A stretch of 64,000 bases of DNA from Pogostemon cablin (GCA_023678885.1 CM042957.1:2495648-2559647), one strand, 5' to 3'. Shown: positions 11,154 to 24,741, counted from the first letter of the stretch. Program-made: numbers and translations. The notes: a model not told the origin generated them from the sequence alone.

Positions 11154-12316
11154 GAATGATTATGATCATGTATCAGATTATGATGTATGATTTATAAAAT
11201 CAAGAAAATGGTCAGGAAAAGAGTGGGAGTGATACTGGTGATATAGATAAAAAACGACAGGTTGTGAAACATTAACGATAAGGTCCTGTAGATTCGGACT
11301 TTTGTCTTTTAAGACCAAATTGGAGTAAAATCAAATGTTCTGGAATTAAATTGAATATTCTAATTATCATAACAAAATTTTAAATAAAGCAAAAAAATAT
11401 AATAGACAATTTATTTATGTTTTAAATTTGAAAATGGATTAAAAATTATGCTAAAACTTGTGTACTCGAGGATACATTGCATCCAAATATTTTTAATATT
11501 AAATGGTACACTAATTTCTTTAATATTAAATGATATATATTTTTTTAGTATAAGGACGTGTATTTTTTATTTTCAAAAAAAATTAATAAAAATATACATT
11601 TAGAACAAAATATTATACCCTTATTAATAAAAGTATATATCCTTTAGAACAAAATATTGTACCATTACATACTTGTGCACTTTAACACAAGAGATCAACT
11701 CTAAAATTAAAAGTGACGAAGTTGTTTAAATAAAAAAAATTGAGTTTAACATTCAACTAAATAAACAATTAAAAATTAGTATTTGAAAACAACTCAATTA
11801 CAAAATACTTATGGCTAATTATTCATTAAATAGATTAATTATTTTATTATTACTTTATTTTAATTAGGTTACACTCTATGTTAAAATTATTATCACTTTT
11901 TACTCATCTTACGAATTGTTCATAAAAAAATTAAATTAAACAGTTATCATTTTTTCTTTATCATGTATCACTTTTTATTCTAATGAATTGTTCGTGAAAT
12001 AATTTAATTAGACGAAAGTCACGAAATACTTTTTTTATGTTTTATTAAAAATATTATTAGTTTTTATTATTCCAATTAATTTTCGTGAAATACATTTTTT
12101 ATTAGCTATTACTTTTTATTAAAAATATCTATCTTTTTACTTTAAAAGTATTATCACTTTTATTTATATTATAAATTATTCATGCACTTTTATCACTTTT
12201 AACAATTGAAAATCATATTTTATAAATTTATACTATATTTAAATAAAAATATAAATTAAATAAATAACTAATTTAAATTAATTAAATTTAATAAAAATAG
12301 ATTACTAAAAGAAAAC

Positions 12317-12319
<3 letters not shown>

Positions 12320-12388
<69 letters not shown>
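12320..12388. repeat. (TA)n microsatellite
   Basis: About 34 uninterrupted TA units. Confidence 0.95.
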
Positions 12389-12589
12389 TAAAAGATTTAG
12401 TAAATTTACTTTTATAATTAAAATTTTAATTTTCTAATTTAACTATAATCAAGCAAGACTGTTTAAAATATAATTAATGAGTTAATGAATAATCAATTTC
12501 AAATAAGGGATATGTGAGATAGTGTCACAAAATTCTTTTCCTTCAAAGAATTAACATATTCAAAGAGTTTGATAGACTGGTGTAAGATC

Positions 12590-12740
12590 ACAAATACAAT
12601 TAAATAACATTAATTTCAAAATTGTTACAGAAATCCATGAGGCAGTGGGTACGTAATCAAAATTGTTACAGAAATCCATGAGGCAGGAGTAATACATAAT
12701 GAAATACACTGTATATATATTTAAAAAAATTAGTACACTA
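12590..12740. repeat. Dispersed repeat, first copy (second at 13847-13970)
   Basis: AAATAACATTAATT, TTACAGAAATC, GGCAGTGGG and GTACGTAAT recur in the same order at 13847-13970. This first copy also carries a small internal tandem duplication of TTACAGAAATCCATGAGGCA. The copies lie in direct orientation about 1.25 kb apart. Confidence 0.6.
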
Positions 12741-14890
12741 ACAAGGTTTTTTTTTTTTTTTTTTTTGGGTTGTAAGCTAACAAACAACTACTGGACCAGG
12801 GTTATTTTTTGGTTTGCTAGCCAGCAAATAACTACTAGAACGGTGTCAATTCGTGTTATTGATTCGTATTTCAAGTAAACATTTTAATGACACGACAGGA
12901 TAAGAATAAATTTGAACATTACACAATAATCGTTCCGACAAGATATGAATACCAAAAACATCTTCATGACATGACACTATAAGAAAACATAAAAATAAAA
13001 AACCATTGATCAAAATTAATAAAATAATATTAGATATACTATAATTACAAAAATTTTGAAATATTTCTTTATATCAGGTGTATTAAGGGATCATATGTGT
13101 GTTTGACGAGTTGACACGAATAAGATACGAAATTTTTGTGTTCCCTAGTCGTGTTGACACGATAATAACACAAACTCAATAAGGCCAAATAATAACTAAC
13201 AATCATATTGTGCTGATGTCGTGCTATTGTGTCGTTGTTTTCGTATTTTTCACACTTGTGTTTAACTATCAATGATTTACTTGTTAATATTATTAATTAC
13301 TTGATTATTCGAAAAAGAGGTGTTTTTAGATAAATATTGCAGAAAAGAAGTGATTTCGAGCTAAAAAGAGTGAAGGAAAAAAAAAGGGGAACAAATCGGG
13401 TTGAAAATGAAGTAAAAATGTAAAAAATCAGCAAAGACAACACTTGGCAGCTTAAGGCAACAGTTGATGAAAAACAGCATAGAAAAGACAACGGTTTCTA
13501 GAAAAACTATTTATTGGGATTTGGGAAGTTTGGAGAGGGTTATTTTTCAAGAAAACTCGACCTCTACTTAAATACTCGGGTAGAATTTTTATGGTTGGAC
13601 TCGCAAGTTGTTGTGCTGCTGCAGGTTGGGCTGGGCTGCGCATGGGCAGCTTAATGGGCTGGAAGACGCCTTTAATTCAAAAAAGAGAAAAAGTGCTCGG
13701 TGGTAGGCGTCGTACCGATGAGCTCAGCACAGAATGGGCCTTACATTGTAGCTGGGCCAACTGGATATAGGTGGTAGAACTTGCCAACAAAATTATTTAA
13801 ATCAATTCAGGGCGGCCCAGAAATAAAAAGGAAATAAAAGTGTTTCACAAATACAATTAATTAAATAACATTAATTCCAAAATTGCTACAGAAATCAATG
13901 TGGCAGTGGGGTACGTAATTAACATCATAATACATAATTAAATACACTAAATATATATTTAAAAAGTTTAATTGCCTTGGCAACTCTAACAGCTTTTTTT
14001 AAAATTTGAATAGGATTAGAGAGAAATTTTAATTTAAAGAGGGATACTTTTAATAGTTCTCCAACACATTCTTCATATTTAGTTTTATTTTGTATTCTCA
14101 ATATTAATTATATATATATATTTTTTTTTGAACTTTTCTAAAAAAAATAAAAGTATTGGAAACAATGAATCATTCAATGCATTTAATTATAATGAACTCG
14201 ATTTGACTCTTTAAATTTAAAGAGTAAAACTTTTTATGTAAAATTAAAATAAAGAATTTGTTGGAGTGATATTTTAATGGTTTATTCTTCAAATTTTAAC
14301 ATTTTTTAGATTTAGCAAGTCACTTAGAGATGCTATTAGGATACTATTAATTAATTAGTTAATTAATTAATTAATGAGACTGCATTAATTAATTGACTTA
14401 GGATGCCCTTTCAATATGATATTTCATAGTTATACAACACTGTTTAAAACAAAAAAATTATAAATTGATCACGATGAAAATACCTTTTCTTTTTAACTAT
14501 TAATTAATTTATCGTTCTGATTATAATATATAAAATATATATGGAAATAGACAGAAATATGATTATCTGTATGACTGTATTACTTGATGCTCACGATTGT
14601 TAATTAATTTTTAATAATTATAATTAGTTTATTATAAGCAGATTAAGATAAAAATTGAATTTGTTTATTATCGAACCGGCCGACAATATATTTTATTGTA
14701 AAAATTAGTGGATGTTAATTGCATGCTAACAGTGTTTATTTTATTATATTTTTCATTAAAAATTAGTATACTATAATTTTTTAATCATATTAATTGTTTA
14801 GAAATATAATATAATAATGTACATTATATGGTTATATGTGTATTTATGTTGTGTGTACTTATAAAAAAGATATTGTATTTATGTTGGGTG

Positions 14891-15348
14891 TGTTGGAAAT
14901 TTATTAATTTCCATTATAATCTAATTGTGGGCAATATATTATTATGCAATTATATTAGCTATTCAATTATTTTATGTACTTAATTAAAGTGATCCAATTA
15001 AGGTTAAAAGTCCATGGGCTATAATAATATTTGATATGGGTCAATTGAGTAGATACCCAATACTACGTGATTAGGTGATTATGGGTGGTCTAGTCAAGTA
15101 GTATATAAAGGTTACCCGGTTATGGTCCCCAATATACTAAGCCGCACATCGTCTTCCCTTCTCCCCATCGGGAGGGATTACTACGGTCCCCATAAGGAAT
15201 AAGGAGCTTAGTTGAGGAAGGCCATATAACCACTGATCCTGAGTTCGTGTTCCGCCTAGAGACTCATTGGATCAGGTACGCTTCCGCTTTACGGTTTAAA
15301 TCTCGTTAATCATAATAGGGTTAAGGTTTCATGGATTAATTTCCAACA
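14891..15348 (+). repeat. 5' LTR of the copia element
   Basis: It has a TATA box TATATAAA at about 15102-15109 and a perfect 8-bp terminal inverted repeat TGTTGGAA / TTCCAACA. Confidence 0.95.
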
Positions 15349-15350
15349 AT

Positions 15351-15363
15351 TGGTATCAGAGCC
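15351..15363 (+). other. Primer-binding site, initiator tRNA-Met type
   Basis: TGGTATCAGAGCC starts two bases after the 5' LTR. Confidence 0.92.
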
Positions 15364-16196
15364 ACCCTATATATGATTCTTTGAGATATGACAGAATTAT
15401 GCTTAGATCAAAACATTTGTGTTTGATCATTATGTGAATTATTAAGGTTTGAAATTGAAATCTTGTTCGCAATTTTGAATGCTTCCAGATCCGTGTTATC
15501 AATTTGCTTAATGATTTCAATTTTTTTTCAATTGAGATTCTTAACCAAAACAATTGACTTGTTTGAGGTTATTCGGAAATTTAATTAATGTTGAATAATT
15601 TGTTTAGTCAAGATTACATCACATGCGTGCTGTCGTGATGGATAATTGGATTATTTCTGGATGTGATTTTCTGTATCACATATATTTCTGTTAAATGATA
15701 AACTTATGCTGCTATTATTATTGATTATATTCTAATTGATATAGTCACCTTGGATACATTATTTTATTAATTTTATTTATGGTGAATTGGTAGTAAATAA
15801 TGGTATAATTGACATCCTTGTGGATTGTAATTCTAATTTCATTAATTTGATAACTGAAATTAGAATTAATATGGTACATCATTATTTATTTATATAAGGA
15901 TATTTTCCTAATTTGATTTCATCTAAATTAGGATATGGAATAATTAAATTAAGAAATCTTTCATTATGGTATGAATCATCTAAAGTTTTCATTTAATTTA
16001 TTGAATTAAATTAATAAAATTGGGGAGACATTATTTTTTAATGTCGTTCAATTAAACGTAATATTTTTTTTTAAATATTTGTTTAATTGGTCTAGTAATT
16101 TTTCAATCTAATCAATCAAAGCCTCATGTTGCCACAGCAGCCTCTGTGTGTGAAGTGCGACTTTATTGAAATTACATAGATGGGTGTGTAATTATT

Positions 16197-16645
16197 CATG
16201 TGTTCTGTGTTCGGCCCACAGGTAGGTACAGTTTGACAGAATAATAACATACATGTGATAATAAGTATGTGATAATTATTTGGATTGTTCATGTGAACAT
16301 TAGTCGGTCCACATATAGACTCTTGTTTGACAGAACTTATTGTCAATACTTGATTATTACACCAAGATTACCCCTGCAGTTAATTTTTGTCCACAGACGA
16401 GATTAATGTTGCACAAGGTGTCTTGTGATGGGTCCCCAATTAATAATATTGTATGAATGTATCTTCATGCGGGTATTGATCAGCCCACAGGTAGATTAAT
16501 ATTTGGCAGAAATACACAAGTACCTGTGATGGTAAATACGTGACAATTATTTGGTTTGACATGTGAGTAATAAGTCGGCCCACAGGAAGGCTATTGCTTG
16601 ACAGTTTTATTGTCAGTATTTGACTACTGCATGAGAGCATCATTT
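16197..16645 (+). repeat. Internal duplication in the copia leader
   Basis: Two related units with a period of about 270 bp each contain two CGGCCCACAGG-like boxes followed by TTTGACAGAA. The box positions are about 16209, 16302, 16478 and 16573. The unit repeats within the untranslated part of the element. Its role is unknown. Confidence 0.65.
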
Positions 16646-17589
16646 AAATTAGTATTTTTTGTCCAAAGACTTGATACTAATATTGTGCTCGAATCTTCAA
16701 GATGATTCTAATTTAGTTAAATTTTGAAAGACTATAAAATTTTTTTTTGAAAGATTATAAAGTTTAATGCGAGCATGAAAAATTATTTTGCATTAATTCT
16801 CTGTATAATTAAGAAGTCTGCTAATTAAGTTCTCCATATATCAACAACAAAATCATACTTGATGAGTGAACTTCCACAATAAGGATGAGACTAATAAGTC
16901 AAACTTAATCTCAATAAAGTATAAGGGCAATACAAGAAATCCCATTAAGAAAGCTGCTAAAGACAACTAAAGTATAACCTTTTGTTTTCTCCTAAAGGCC
17001 CGTGGAATTGTCTTATAATACACTGCATTAAATTATTCAGTATGCATGGTGCAGTTAAAAGACATAATTGAACTCCACAACATATGGTCACTAATGTGAG
17101 AAATACTTAAGATTGCAACTTATGGTCTCAATAAATTTTTAACCAAAGTAGTTGTGAGAACTCTTTGAGTTTCACATATGGTGATATCCAACCAAAGCTA
17201 GATCATTGGGATCTACTAAAGAAAATTGGACTCAAATAAATGTAAGCTACTTTATTGGTTATGAATAAAAATAAAAGTTTATGATCCAATTAATCGGATC
17301 ATATTTGAGACGGGTAATACGGTATTCTGTGAGGATGTTGATTTGGGGGAAGAATAATATTAGAGACATTGTCTTTAAGGGGGAGTCAATACGATCCCTA
17401 CTTAAACTTTTAGAAATTATGTAAATTTAGAATAACAATATGACAATGTCAATAATATCTAAAGAATAATAAATTCAACAACCTCAAGAATTAATGTCAC
17501 TAAAGAAACCACTAGAGTTTGAAGAAAAATAATTCGGATAATTATGTAGTTTTCTCCTAAATAAAGAGGACACTATGAAATTAATGGTA

Positions 17590-18650
17590 GAACATTCAAA
17601 CAATGTTCATCAAACCATGCAAGGTCCAAATACTCGAAAGTGGGTTAATGCCATAAGTTATGAGTATAAATCAATACAAGATTATTAGGTTTGCATCTTG
17701 ATAAAGGATTATACTCTAAAGGGAAGGAAGGCATTGTTTTAAGATAATCGTGACATTAATAGCACATTTAGATATTGAATTAAATTAGATGGATGTATAG
17801 TAATTGTTCTTTGATGGTAACATTGAAATGATCTCAATGATTTTAAGAATTAAAAGAAATCCATCTATACATTCAAGTAAGTTTTTCCGTAAAGGAATCA
17901 CAAGTATCATCATGAATTAATTGTCTCATTTGGTTTTGAGACAAATGTAGATAATTATGTGATTCAGTGGGAGAATATTTAAACTAAGAGAGACAAGTGG
18001 AGTCTCAATAAGGTGCCCTAAAGTTAAATTAAAGATTTAAGAAATGTATAAACATTCTATATGTTTTTATTGTTGGAAGTTGTTGTATGATGAGGTCTCT
18101 ACAAGACTTAATTTGGCTTATGTTGTTGGTATATTAAGTAGACATTTAAGTAACTCTAGTATGGATCTTTATAAAGTATGTATAGAGAACTAAGATTAAT
18201 ATGCCTGTACATCAGGGATCAGATTTGTTAGAGATCATGAGGAATTCTGATTCTGAGTTTGTTGGATGCCAATACGATATAAGATCCACTTTAGGCTACA
18301 TCTTCTGTTGGTCTGGAGAGCTATACAAGTAAAAGTATTAAGCAAACACTTTAGCTCATTAACCATGACAACAGAATCAGTAGCACACTAAGGGGCATTC
18401 AAACATGAAATAAAGGTTGCGAAGTTTTGTCACTTAAAGTATATTGTGACAGTTAGTTCGCAGTAAAGTATTAGCAATAAGAGTTCTTATAAGTCAAGCA
18501 TATTGACATAGAATTCTTGGTTGTTAAAGAAAGTATTCTTATGGATAAATTTTGGTAGAGCATACTATGATAGACTCTAAATATGGATCCACCAATTATG
18601 TATTCAACGCCCTGCAATTTTATGAGCTAGCTACTCATGTAGGTGTTATA
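17590..18650 (+). pseudogene. Decayed copia pol (RT and RNase H traces)
   Basis: Short readable patches follow the copia order. A patch like GPNTRKWVNAISYEYKSI (about 17620-17680) matches the start of copia reverse transcriptase. A patch like LNLAYVVGILSRHLSNS (about 18105-18160) matches the RT end. A patch like RSTLGYIFCW (about 18280-18310) is RNase H, and KHIDIEF (about 18500) is near the pol C-terminus. Stops and shifts lie between them, and the central RT with its YVDD box is missing. Confidence 0.75.
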
Positions 18651-19105
18651 TGATTTTAGAATACATTGGTTCAGTGAGAGTCTATATTTATTGCTCTTTA
18701 AAGTTTTAAGACACTTTGATTTGGATAATTCGATTTTCTGCAGAATTAAGTTGATGGTTTTGAATTCATTGTGAATTCACTAAAGTTAATTTTTCTATTT
18801 TGTAATATTTTACATTATGGATTGATCTCACTAAATATTAAAGTAGGACCAGTTGGAAATAGACATGATGTTGATCACATTTGACTTGTAATTTCCATGC
18901 TACTCACCATATTTGATCTATGTCATTGAGTATATTGATATTGGTGATTGTCGGGGTTTAATCACGATTTATAATGTGGTGAAGGCCGCGGTAGTTCCAT
19001 ATTAGTATGTGAGATGGACCAGATTGTTAAGTATAGCCTGAAGAGGAATAACATAAAGTTGCGCAACTAAGGATTCTTGATATAATTGCTTTGGGAAAAT
19101 ATATA

Positions 19106-19120
19106 GCCCAAGTAGGAGAT
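19106..19120 (+). other. Polypurine tract of the copia element
   Basis: GCCCAAGTAGGAGAT ends directly at the 3' LTR, as in Tnt1-like copia elements. Confidence 0.85.
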
Positions 19121-19578
19121 TGTTGGAAATTTATTAATTTCCATTATAATCTAATTGTGGGCAATATATTATTATGCAATTATATTAGCTATTCAATTAT
19201 TTTATGGACTTAATTAAAGTGATCCAATTAAGGTTAAAAGTCCATGGGCTATAATAATATTTGATATGGGCCAATTGAGTTGATACCCAATACTACGTGA
19301 TTAGGTGATTATGGGTGGTCTAGTCAAGTAGTATATAAAGGTTACCCGGTTATGGTCCCCAATATACTAAGCCGCACATCGTCTTCCCTTCTCCCCATCG
19401 GGAGGGATTACTACGGTCCCCATAAGGAATAAGGAGCTTAGTTGAGGAAGGTCATATAACCACTGATCCTGAGTTCGTGTTCCGCCTAGAGACTCATTGG
19501 ATCAGGTACGCTTCCGCTTTACGGTTTAAATCTCGTTAATCATAATAGGGTTAAGGTTTCATGGATTAATTTCCAACA
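19121..19578 (+). repeat. 3' LTR of the copia element
   Basis: It matches the 5' LTR except for four substitutions that I can see. Confidence 0.95.
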
Positions 19579-19986
19579 GTGTGTACCTATAAAAATATAT
19601 TACTCCAGTCTTGTATGAATCTCGAAAAGAAAATTAATAGAACGGAGCAAAATGATAAAACCTGACACTTTCATTAAATTAAGGAGGTTATAAAATGTAA
19701 TTGTGTTACCTTCATGGAGTGGATGGGGAGTATAGTTTTATCTGTGACAATTATGTATGTAAAGTGAGTTTACAATGTAAATAGTGTGATCTTCCTTCTA
19801 ATTCTATTATATCTTATTTATAGATTATTTTGTGATGCACTTGGTGCATCGATGTATTTGGAGGTTTATAGAGTAAATTAAAAATGTAATGGATACTTAT
19901 TAATTTTATTATTAATTATTTTATTTTATTGAGTGGTAAAAATTAAATAAGAATATAATCTAACAATTGAGATAATTCAAATATAT

Positions 19987-20088
19987 TGTAGTTAAACTCC
20001 TTATTTATTACTAGAATTTAAATTAAAAAGCCACATAATTCACACCATAAACTCAGCTTATAAGAAACTAACCTTTATTTACTTATAT
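19987..20088. repeat. Direct repeat, first copy (second at 39850-39953)
   Basis: About 102 bp starting TGTAGTTAAACTCCTTATTT and ending TTTACTTATAT are repeated 19.9 kb away in the same orientation with a few differences. This copy runs straight into the Helitron-like terminus, while the second runs into GTGTGAGGGGG. Confidence 0.8.
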
Positions 20089-20089
20089 A

Positions 20090-20119
20090 CTAGCATTTAC
20101 CCGGTCGCGCGTTGTGCGG
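20090..20119 (-). mobile_element. Possible Helitron 3' terminus
   Basis: On the minus strand the sequence forms an imperfect GC-rich hairpin (CCGCACAACGCGCGACCGGG), then TAAATG and CTAG followed by T. Helitrons end with a hairpin, a short spacer and CTRR, and insert between A and T. If real, the element extends to higher coordinates and is split by the Athila insertion. I could not locate its 5' TC end. Similar motifs near 20775 and 21040 may be other decayed ends. Confidence 0.45.
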
Positions 20120-21756
20120 ACTTGAATATTTTTTAAATATTTTTATATGTAAACTTTTATTTTTTTATGAGGTTAATAATATTCCCTTAAAATTGAAGAG
20201 TAATTTATTTTAATCTAAAATCACAACGATCTCATGCGCTTGTCTAATCTAAAAAGGGATGGCCGAATCCACCTTTTTATCAATCAAGTAAGGATTGGTT
20301 CATACGCTTGTCTCCACAATTCAATATCTACATGTCAAATTTTCAGATCATCAATTATCAAGATAGATATCATTTTACCTGCAAATGACAATAGACAAAA
20401 GGATGCGTTTAGAACAATTCTAATTAAAATATTTTTATTTGACAGACATTAAATGATGCTATGTATTTTTATTCAAAGTGGCATGAAACATTTGATAATT
20501 TCTTAGAATGACAATCATGATGCAAATTAAACAAAATAATATACTATAAAGAATGTAATGAACATCGTATAGAATGTTTGTATGGTTTATTCTCGTTTCT
20601 ATTTAGCAATTGTTGATAAGAGCATAAAAAAGAACTTGAGCATGCAACTTAATCAATACGGGCTAAATGTTCCTAACTATTTTAACATTACCATGGAAAA
20701 GAATTTGAGAACATTTTGTATTTTTTGTTAAATAAGTGGAAACACTGTCCGTTTCATTATTTCTAGTTTCTGCTCGGGCCATACGTTGCACAAGAAGGAA
20801 CTTTGTTAATTTTTTTATCTAAACTTGGGTTGTGCTTGATACGTGTAGGGATGGCAACGTGTAAGGTACTCGATTATTTTGGTATCCGTATCAGTATCCG
20901 ATTAAAAATAACTACCCGTACCCATCCCAATTAAAAATTTATTACGGTACCCATACCTGTCTCATACCCATTTATTAATATAATCTCTCAATCTATGATA
21001 CGCATTTTCATTTTTAGCGGTCAGAAAATGAATAAACAGTGCGATGCACGGGAATACGTTATGACAAAAATAATGTATTTATTTGTAATTTATAAAATTT
21101 TTAAAAGAATGAATTTTGATTATTGGGAATTATATTAAAGTTATTTAATTGCATTTAAGGTAAGATATTGTGAGTGCTATCCCATATATTATTTTTTTGT
21201 TTAATTTTTAATGTATTAAGACTAATGTGATGAATCCATTATTAATATAATAGCATGTATACGAAATATGTTTAAGTCTACAATAATAAAATTTGAAATT
21301 GAAATATGTATTGAGGAAAAAGAGCTCAGGAAATTCCTAAAGATGTACAGTCAACTGAGTTACTACAATAAAAAGGATGGAACATTGAAAGTTTTATCAT
21401 GACGATGATGGCTCAGAATAGAATGAATGCAAAAAATAACTCTTTGACCAACTATCTTAACAATACACCTAGTTTCTAGCAGCAATGCAACAAAGAGATT
21501 CATAAAAGATTGAGGAACAATTTAAAGATATATTATAAACTTAATAAGAGATAAAATAGAATATTATCTTAAATAATGGAAAAGTATAAATTAACGCACA
21601 ATATACTTACAATACCGGGTTCACAGGGCTGAAGAACTCTGGAATTAACTTTATGATAAAATAGATTTTAAATGCGTCAGATAAATAGAAACAGTAAATT
21701 CGATTAACAGTAAATAAAACCCTAAACTCTAAACACTCTAAAAAAGCTTATCACCT
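20120..21756. other. Repeat-derived intergenic DNA
   Basis: There is no gene. One end of a hAT-like repeat (TAGGGATGGCAACGTG and following TACCCGTACCCAT motifs) starts near 20846, but I could not find its partner end. The rest is AT-rich. The 5 bp at 21752-21756 (CACCT) are the Athila target duplication. Confidence 0.45.
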
Positions 21757-23412
21757 TGATAGGGGTTTTCTCAACACACAAATTAATCCTCAAGTATAAG
21801 GATATCAATTGTAGTCGCGAAGATGACCAAGTTACAATATCGAACCCACGGGACGGATAAATATAAATTTTGTGATCTTCTAGTATATTTTAGACTATGT
21901 TGGTAATTGTAAAGGTTTAATGGATAGTAACTTCTAATCGAATTAACAAAAGAAATAGCAAAAGTAGAGAGAAGTGAGTTGTGATCAATAAGAATGATAG
22001 GTAGTTCATTGGGTCATCCAGTTTCACTAGCAATTCGTATTTTCGTATGATGGTGTCCGACTCTGCCCTGTGGTTTGTGGACGCATCACTAGACCATGCA
22101 AGTTTACTCTATAGACACAAGTAAATATGCGCTTGACACGTGTGAATAACATCGGAGCAAGAGATATGCTTCACCCCCCTTTCTAGGTACTATCATAATC
22201 AATTATCTTCTACGTCTAGAATCTAACCCGATTTGATCTCCCTTTTTAGGTACTATAAAGTTATACTCTTCATCCTATTCATCAACCCGAATTCAATTCA
22301 ATTCATGAATATTCATATAAGACAGTTCTAATAATACTTCGGAATCCCTTCACTTAGAATTATAACGATAAACCCTGCTCAGTAGTGAACGCACTCAATC
22401 AATAACCATGTCATGTATTCAGACTCTACACAACGATCATTGATGCACAAAACGACTATGAGTATGGATTAAATATGCAATCTTATATAAAACAAACCAC
22501 AGGTAGTGTTGTACGGAGTTTTACACACGAAACACGAATTACATCATGAAACTTTCATAACCCTAGAACTACCAAGGTGGTTCTAGCCCATGATTGATTC
22601 ATGGTTAGATGAATCATTCTTACTTGAACCTTCAGCGAACCTCTGTCACAGCTCTCCGAATGGATCACCATCTCTACTCTTGTCTCTCCTACGATTGACG
22701 ATCAAAAGCTCCATTTATTCTCTGTATGAGCCTCCTTTTATACTTGTAATCACGTCTCTAGGGCTTGGAATGGGCTTTCTAAGTGATCTCATGCGTTTTG
22801 GCCTCGAAAATCCGGATAAGGTAAGTTCTCGCACACAGGTTCGACCACGTCAAGCAGGTCGAACCCCGAGCCACAGGTCGAACCCCAGGTCGAACCCCGC
22901 TACTGGAAGAATTCTGCACAGGTTCGACCTTCTGGACAGGTCGAACCACTTAGGCCTTGGTCGAACCTCAGGTCGAACCTCAGCACTGGACAACTCTTGC
23001 TCCCGATTCGACCAACGGGCAAGTCGAACCCCAACGTCGTGGTCGAATCCTCCTTCTTGCAAACTGGTTCGACCATGGTTCGACCTGATGGCCAGGTCGA
23101 ACCAACTGAGTCGTGGTCGAACCCATCTCTGTATTGTCCAGCAACGTTGGTTCGACCTACTGGAGAGGTCGAACCCTCCTCCAGCCAGGTCGAACCCACC
23201 TACTTCTTGGGCGGTTCGCGTGGCTTCGACTCCGTCTCTTTGATTCTTGGCTCTTTCACTCCGTTTTGCTAAGAAAACACTCAAATAGCTCCACTAACAC
23301 CTGATTCATGCTATTTCACAATATATATAGGTTTTCCACCTATTTCCACATCAAAACTCTCCAAAACTAGCACAAAACATAGCGCCAAACTTGTGAATTT
23401 ACACACTCATCA
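21757..23412 (-). repeat. 3' LTR of the Athila element
   Basis: 1656 bp. On the plus strand it starts TGATAGGGG and ends ACTCATCA. It carries the same 9-mer array and TATA region as the other LTR. It lacks a 10-bp segment present at 34877-34890 in its partner. Confidence 0.95.
22838..23196. repeat. GGTTCGACC / GGTCGAACC array in the 3' LTR
   Basis: About 18 copies of the 9-mer or close variants lie in 360 bp, in both orientations. GGTCGAACC is about twice as common as GGTTCGACC in plus-strand reading. They are grouped in units of roughly 90-100 bp separated by linkers such as CTACTGGAAGAATTCTG. Any open frames across it are by-products of the repeat. Confidence 0.9.
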
Positions 23413-23427
23413 AACCCCCAAACTTAC
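23413..23427 (-). other. Polypurine tract of the Athila element
   Basis: The minus strand reads TAAGTTTGGGGGTTT directly before the 3' LTR. Confidence 0.9.
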
Positions 23428-24741
23428 ATGTTGCTCGTCCCGAGGCAACCAATTTAAACCACAGGAGTCGTGTACAATTCAACAAGATCAAGTACAACAC
23501 ATATTACACATGCCACTTCATTGAATCAAACAAGAATTACTTGCATCAAATATGTCACTCATGTAAAATCAATCTAATCACACACCATTCGGAGCACTAA
23601 GTAATCTCACTGACAAGATAAGTCTTTACTCTCATTCACTCGTGCGTGAGGCACTATAGGCTAGTATAAACACTCATATCAATTCATATTCACGCGTAAC
23701 CATAAGCTTGGCAAAGGTCTCAGAAATCAACTTACATTAGATTAACACTAGGATCACAAAGGACTTGTTTTTAGGTTGTAATATTGGCTCTTTGGAAAGG
23801 GTAGGAAAATTTGGTCATAGTAACTTAATACACTAGTAGAGAGTTACCTTGGAGGTTCTTGATTTCTCATTCGCCTTCATATTCTCCTCCAATTCTTCTC
23901 CTGCACTTGCAATTATCAATTTTCATTCTCTTCCTTGCATCAACATCATTCTTCTTTTAGTTGCTCGGGTACCAGTTATAGGCACTACCCTTCTCGAACA
24001 TCGTTCGGCTGTTTCTTAAAAACTTCAAGCCCCATGTATTAGCAATTCGGGGTACCAATTTCAGGCACTATCCCTAACAAGATTTAACCATGCACTTTTC
24101 TTACTGAACCTCATTCCATCTTCCTTTTGTTTCTTCCACACTTATTCACCTTATTCTCTCTACCAATGAATAGGGTATTTTCAAAGCTCAAATAAGGTAA
24201 TTAAGGCTCTTATATTTGGCTTGCCAAAGAAAAAGCTTTTAAAAGGCTCAAACAGGGCTACCAAAGATTTATAAAATCATTAGGAAAGGCAAAATTTGGC
24301 TAAGTGACTCAATTAATCAAAAATGGCCTAAGATCATATCCTAATATTTCATCAATTGTAAGTTTCACACAAGACTCAAAGCCAAGTTCTAGAATACGTT
24401 CATACGAATGATTCTCTCAAGAATAAACTATCATGATTAATCATGATAAAGGCTCAAATCCTCACATAGATAATCAATTCCTAATACTCCTCATAGCACA
24501 TAATCAAAATCAATTCCTCATGAATTCCATATACTTAACAAATTATTCATGCTCTTTCCAAATGAAAATAAACACGTAAACATATGAATGCACATAATCA
24601 ATAACCCATATACAGAGCAACGATACAAGATCAACTATATCAAGTACATTCCACTCACACATGAATCACACCCCAATCTGTAAAAATAAAAAGAAGAATG
24701 AGAGATAAGATGAATCGGAGAAACCAAAAGAAAACCTAAAA
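23428..24741 (-). other. Non-coding 3' region of the Athila element
   Basis: About 1.3 kb between the third ORF and the polypurine tract. There is no coding signal. Two related GGTACCAGTTATAGGCACTA-type boxes occur near 23967 and 24050. Confidence 0.6.

Larger units (their letters stand above)
11201..14885. other. AT-rich intergenic DNA with small repeats
   Basis: I see no gene here. Apart from the microsatellite and the repeat pair listed separately, the stretch 12850-13230 contains GTCAATTCGTGT and GTTGACACGA motifs in opposite orientations, which suggests a decayed MITE without clear ends. A GC-richer patch at 13600-13820 has no recognisable product. Confidence 0.4.
14891..19578 (+). mobile_element. 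Copia-type LTR retrotransposon, recent insertion, coding region dead
   Basis: Two LTRs of 458 bp (14891-15348 and 19121-19578) begin TGTTGGAA and end TTCCAACA. I count four substitutions between them, about 99 percent identity. The primer-binding site TGGTATCAGAGCC follows at 15351-15363, and the polypurine tract AAGTAGGAGAT precedes the right LTR. The flanking five bases are GGGTG on the left and GTGTG on the right, one mismatch. The 3.8-kb interior contains only broken traces of copia pol and no open frame longer than about 76 codons. The element must have been copied by enzymes from another element. Confidence 0.9.

Noticed and set aside
22838..23196. CRISPR-like look of evenly spaced short repeats
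   Set aside because: The host is a plant, motifs occur in both orientations, spacers are repetitive, and the array lies inside an LTR.
22590..23243. ORFs of 217, 144 and 99 aa across the LTR, and the matching set at 34969-35577
   Set aside because: They run through the 9-mer array in several frames on both strands, with repetitive RTSGRT- and RSNP-like products. The array, not a protein, explains them.
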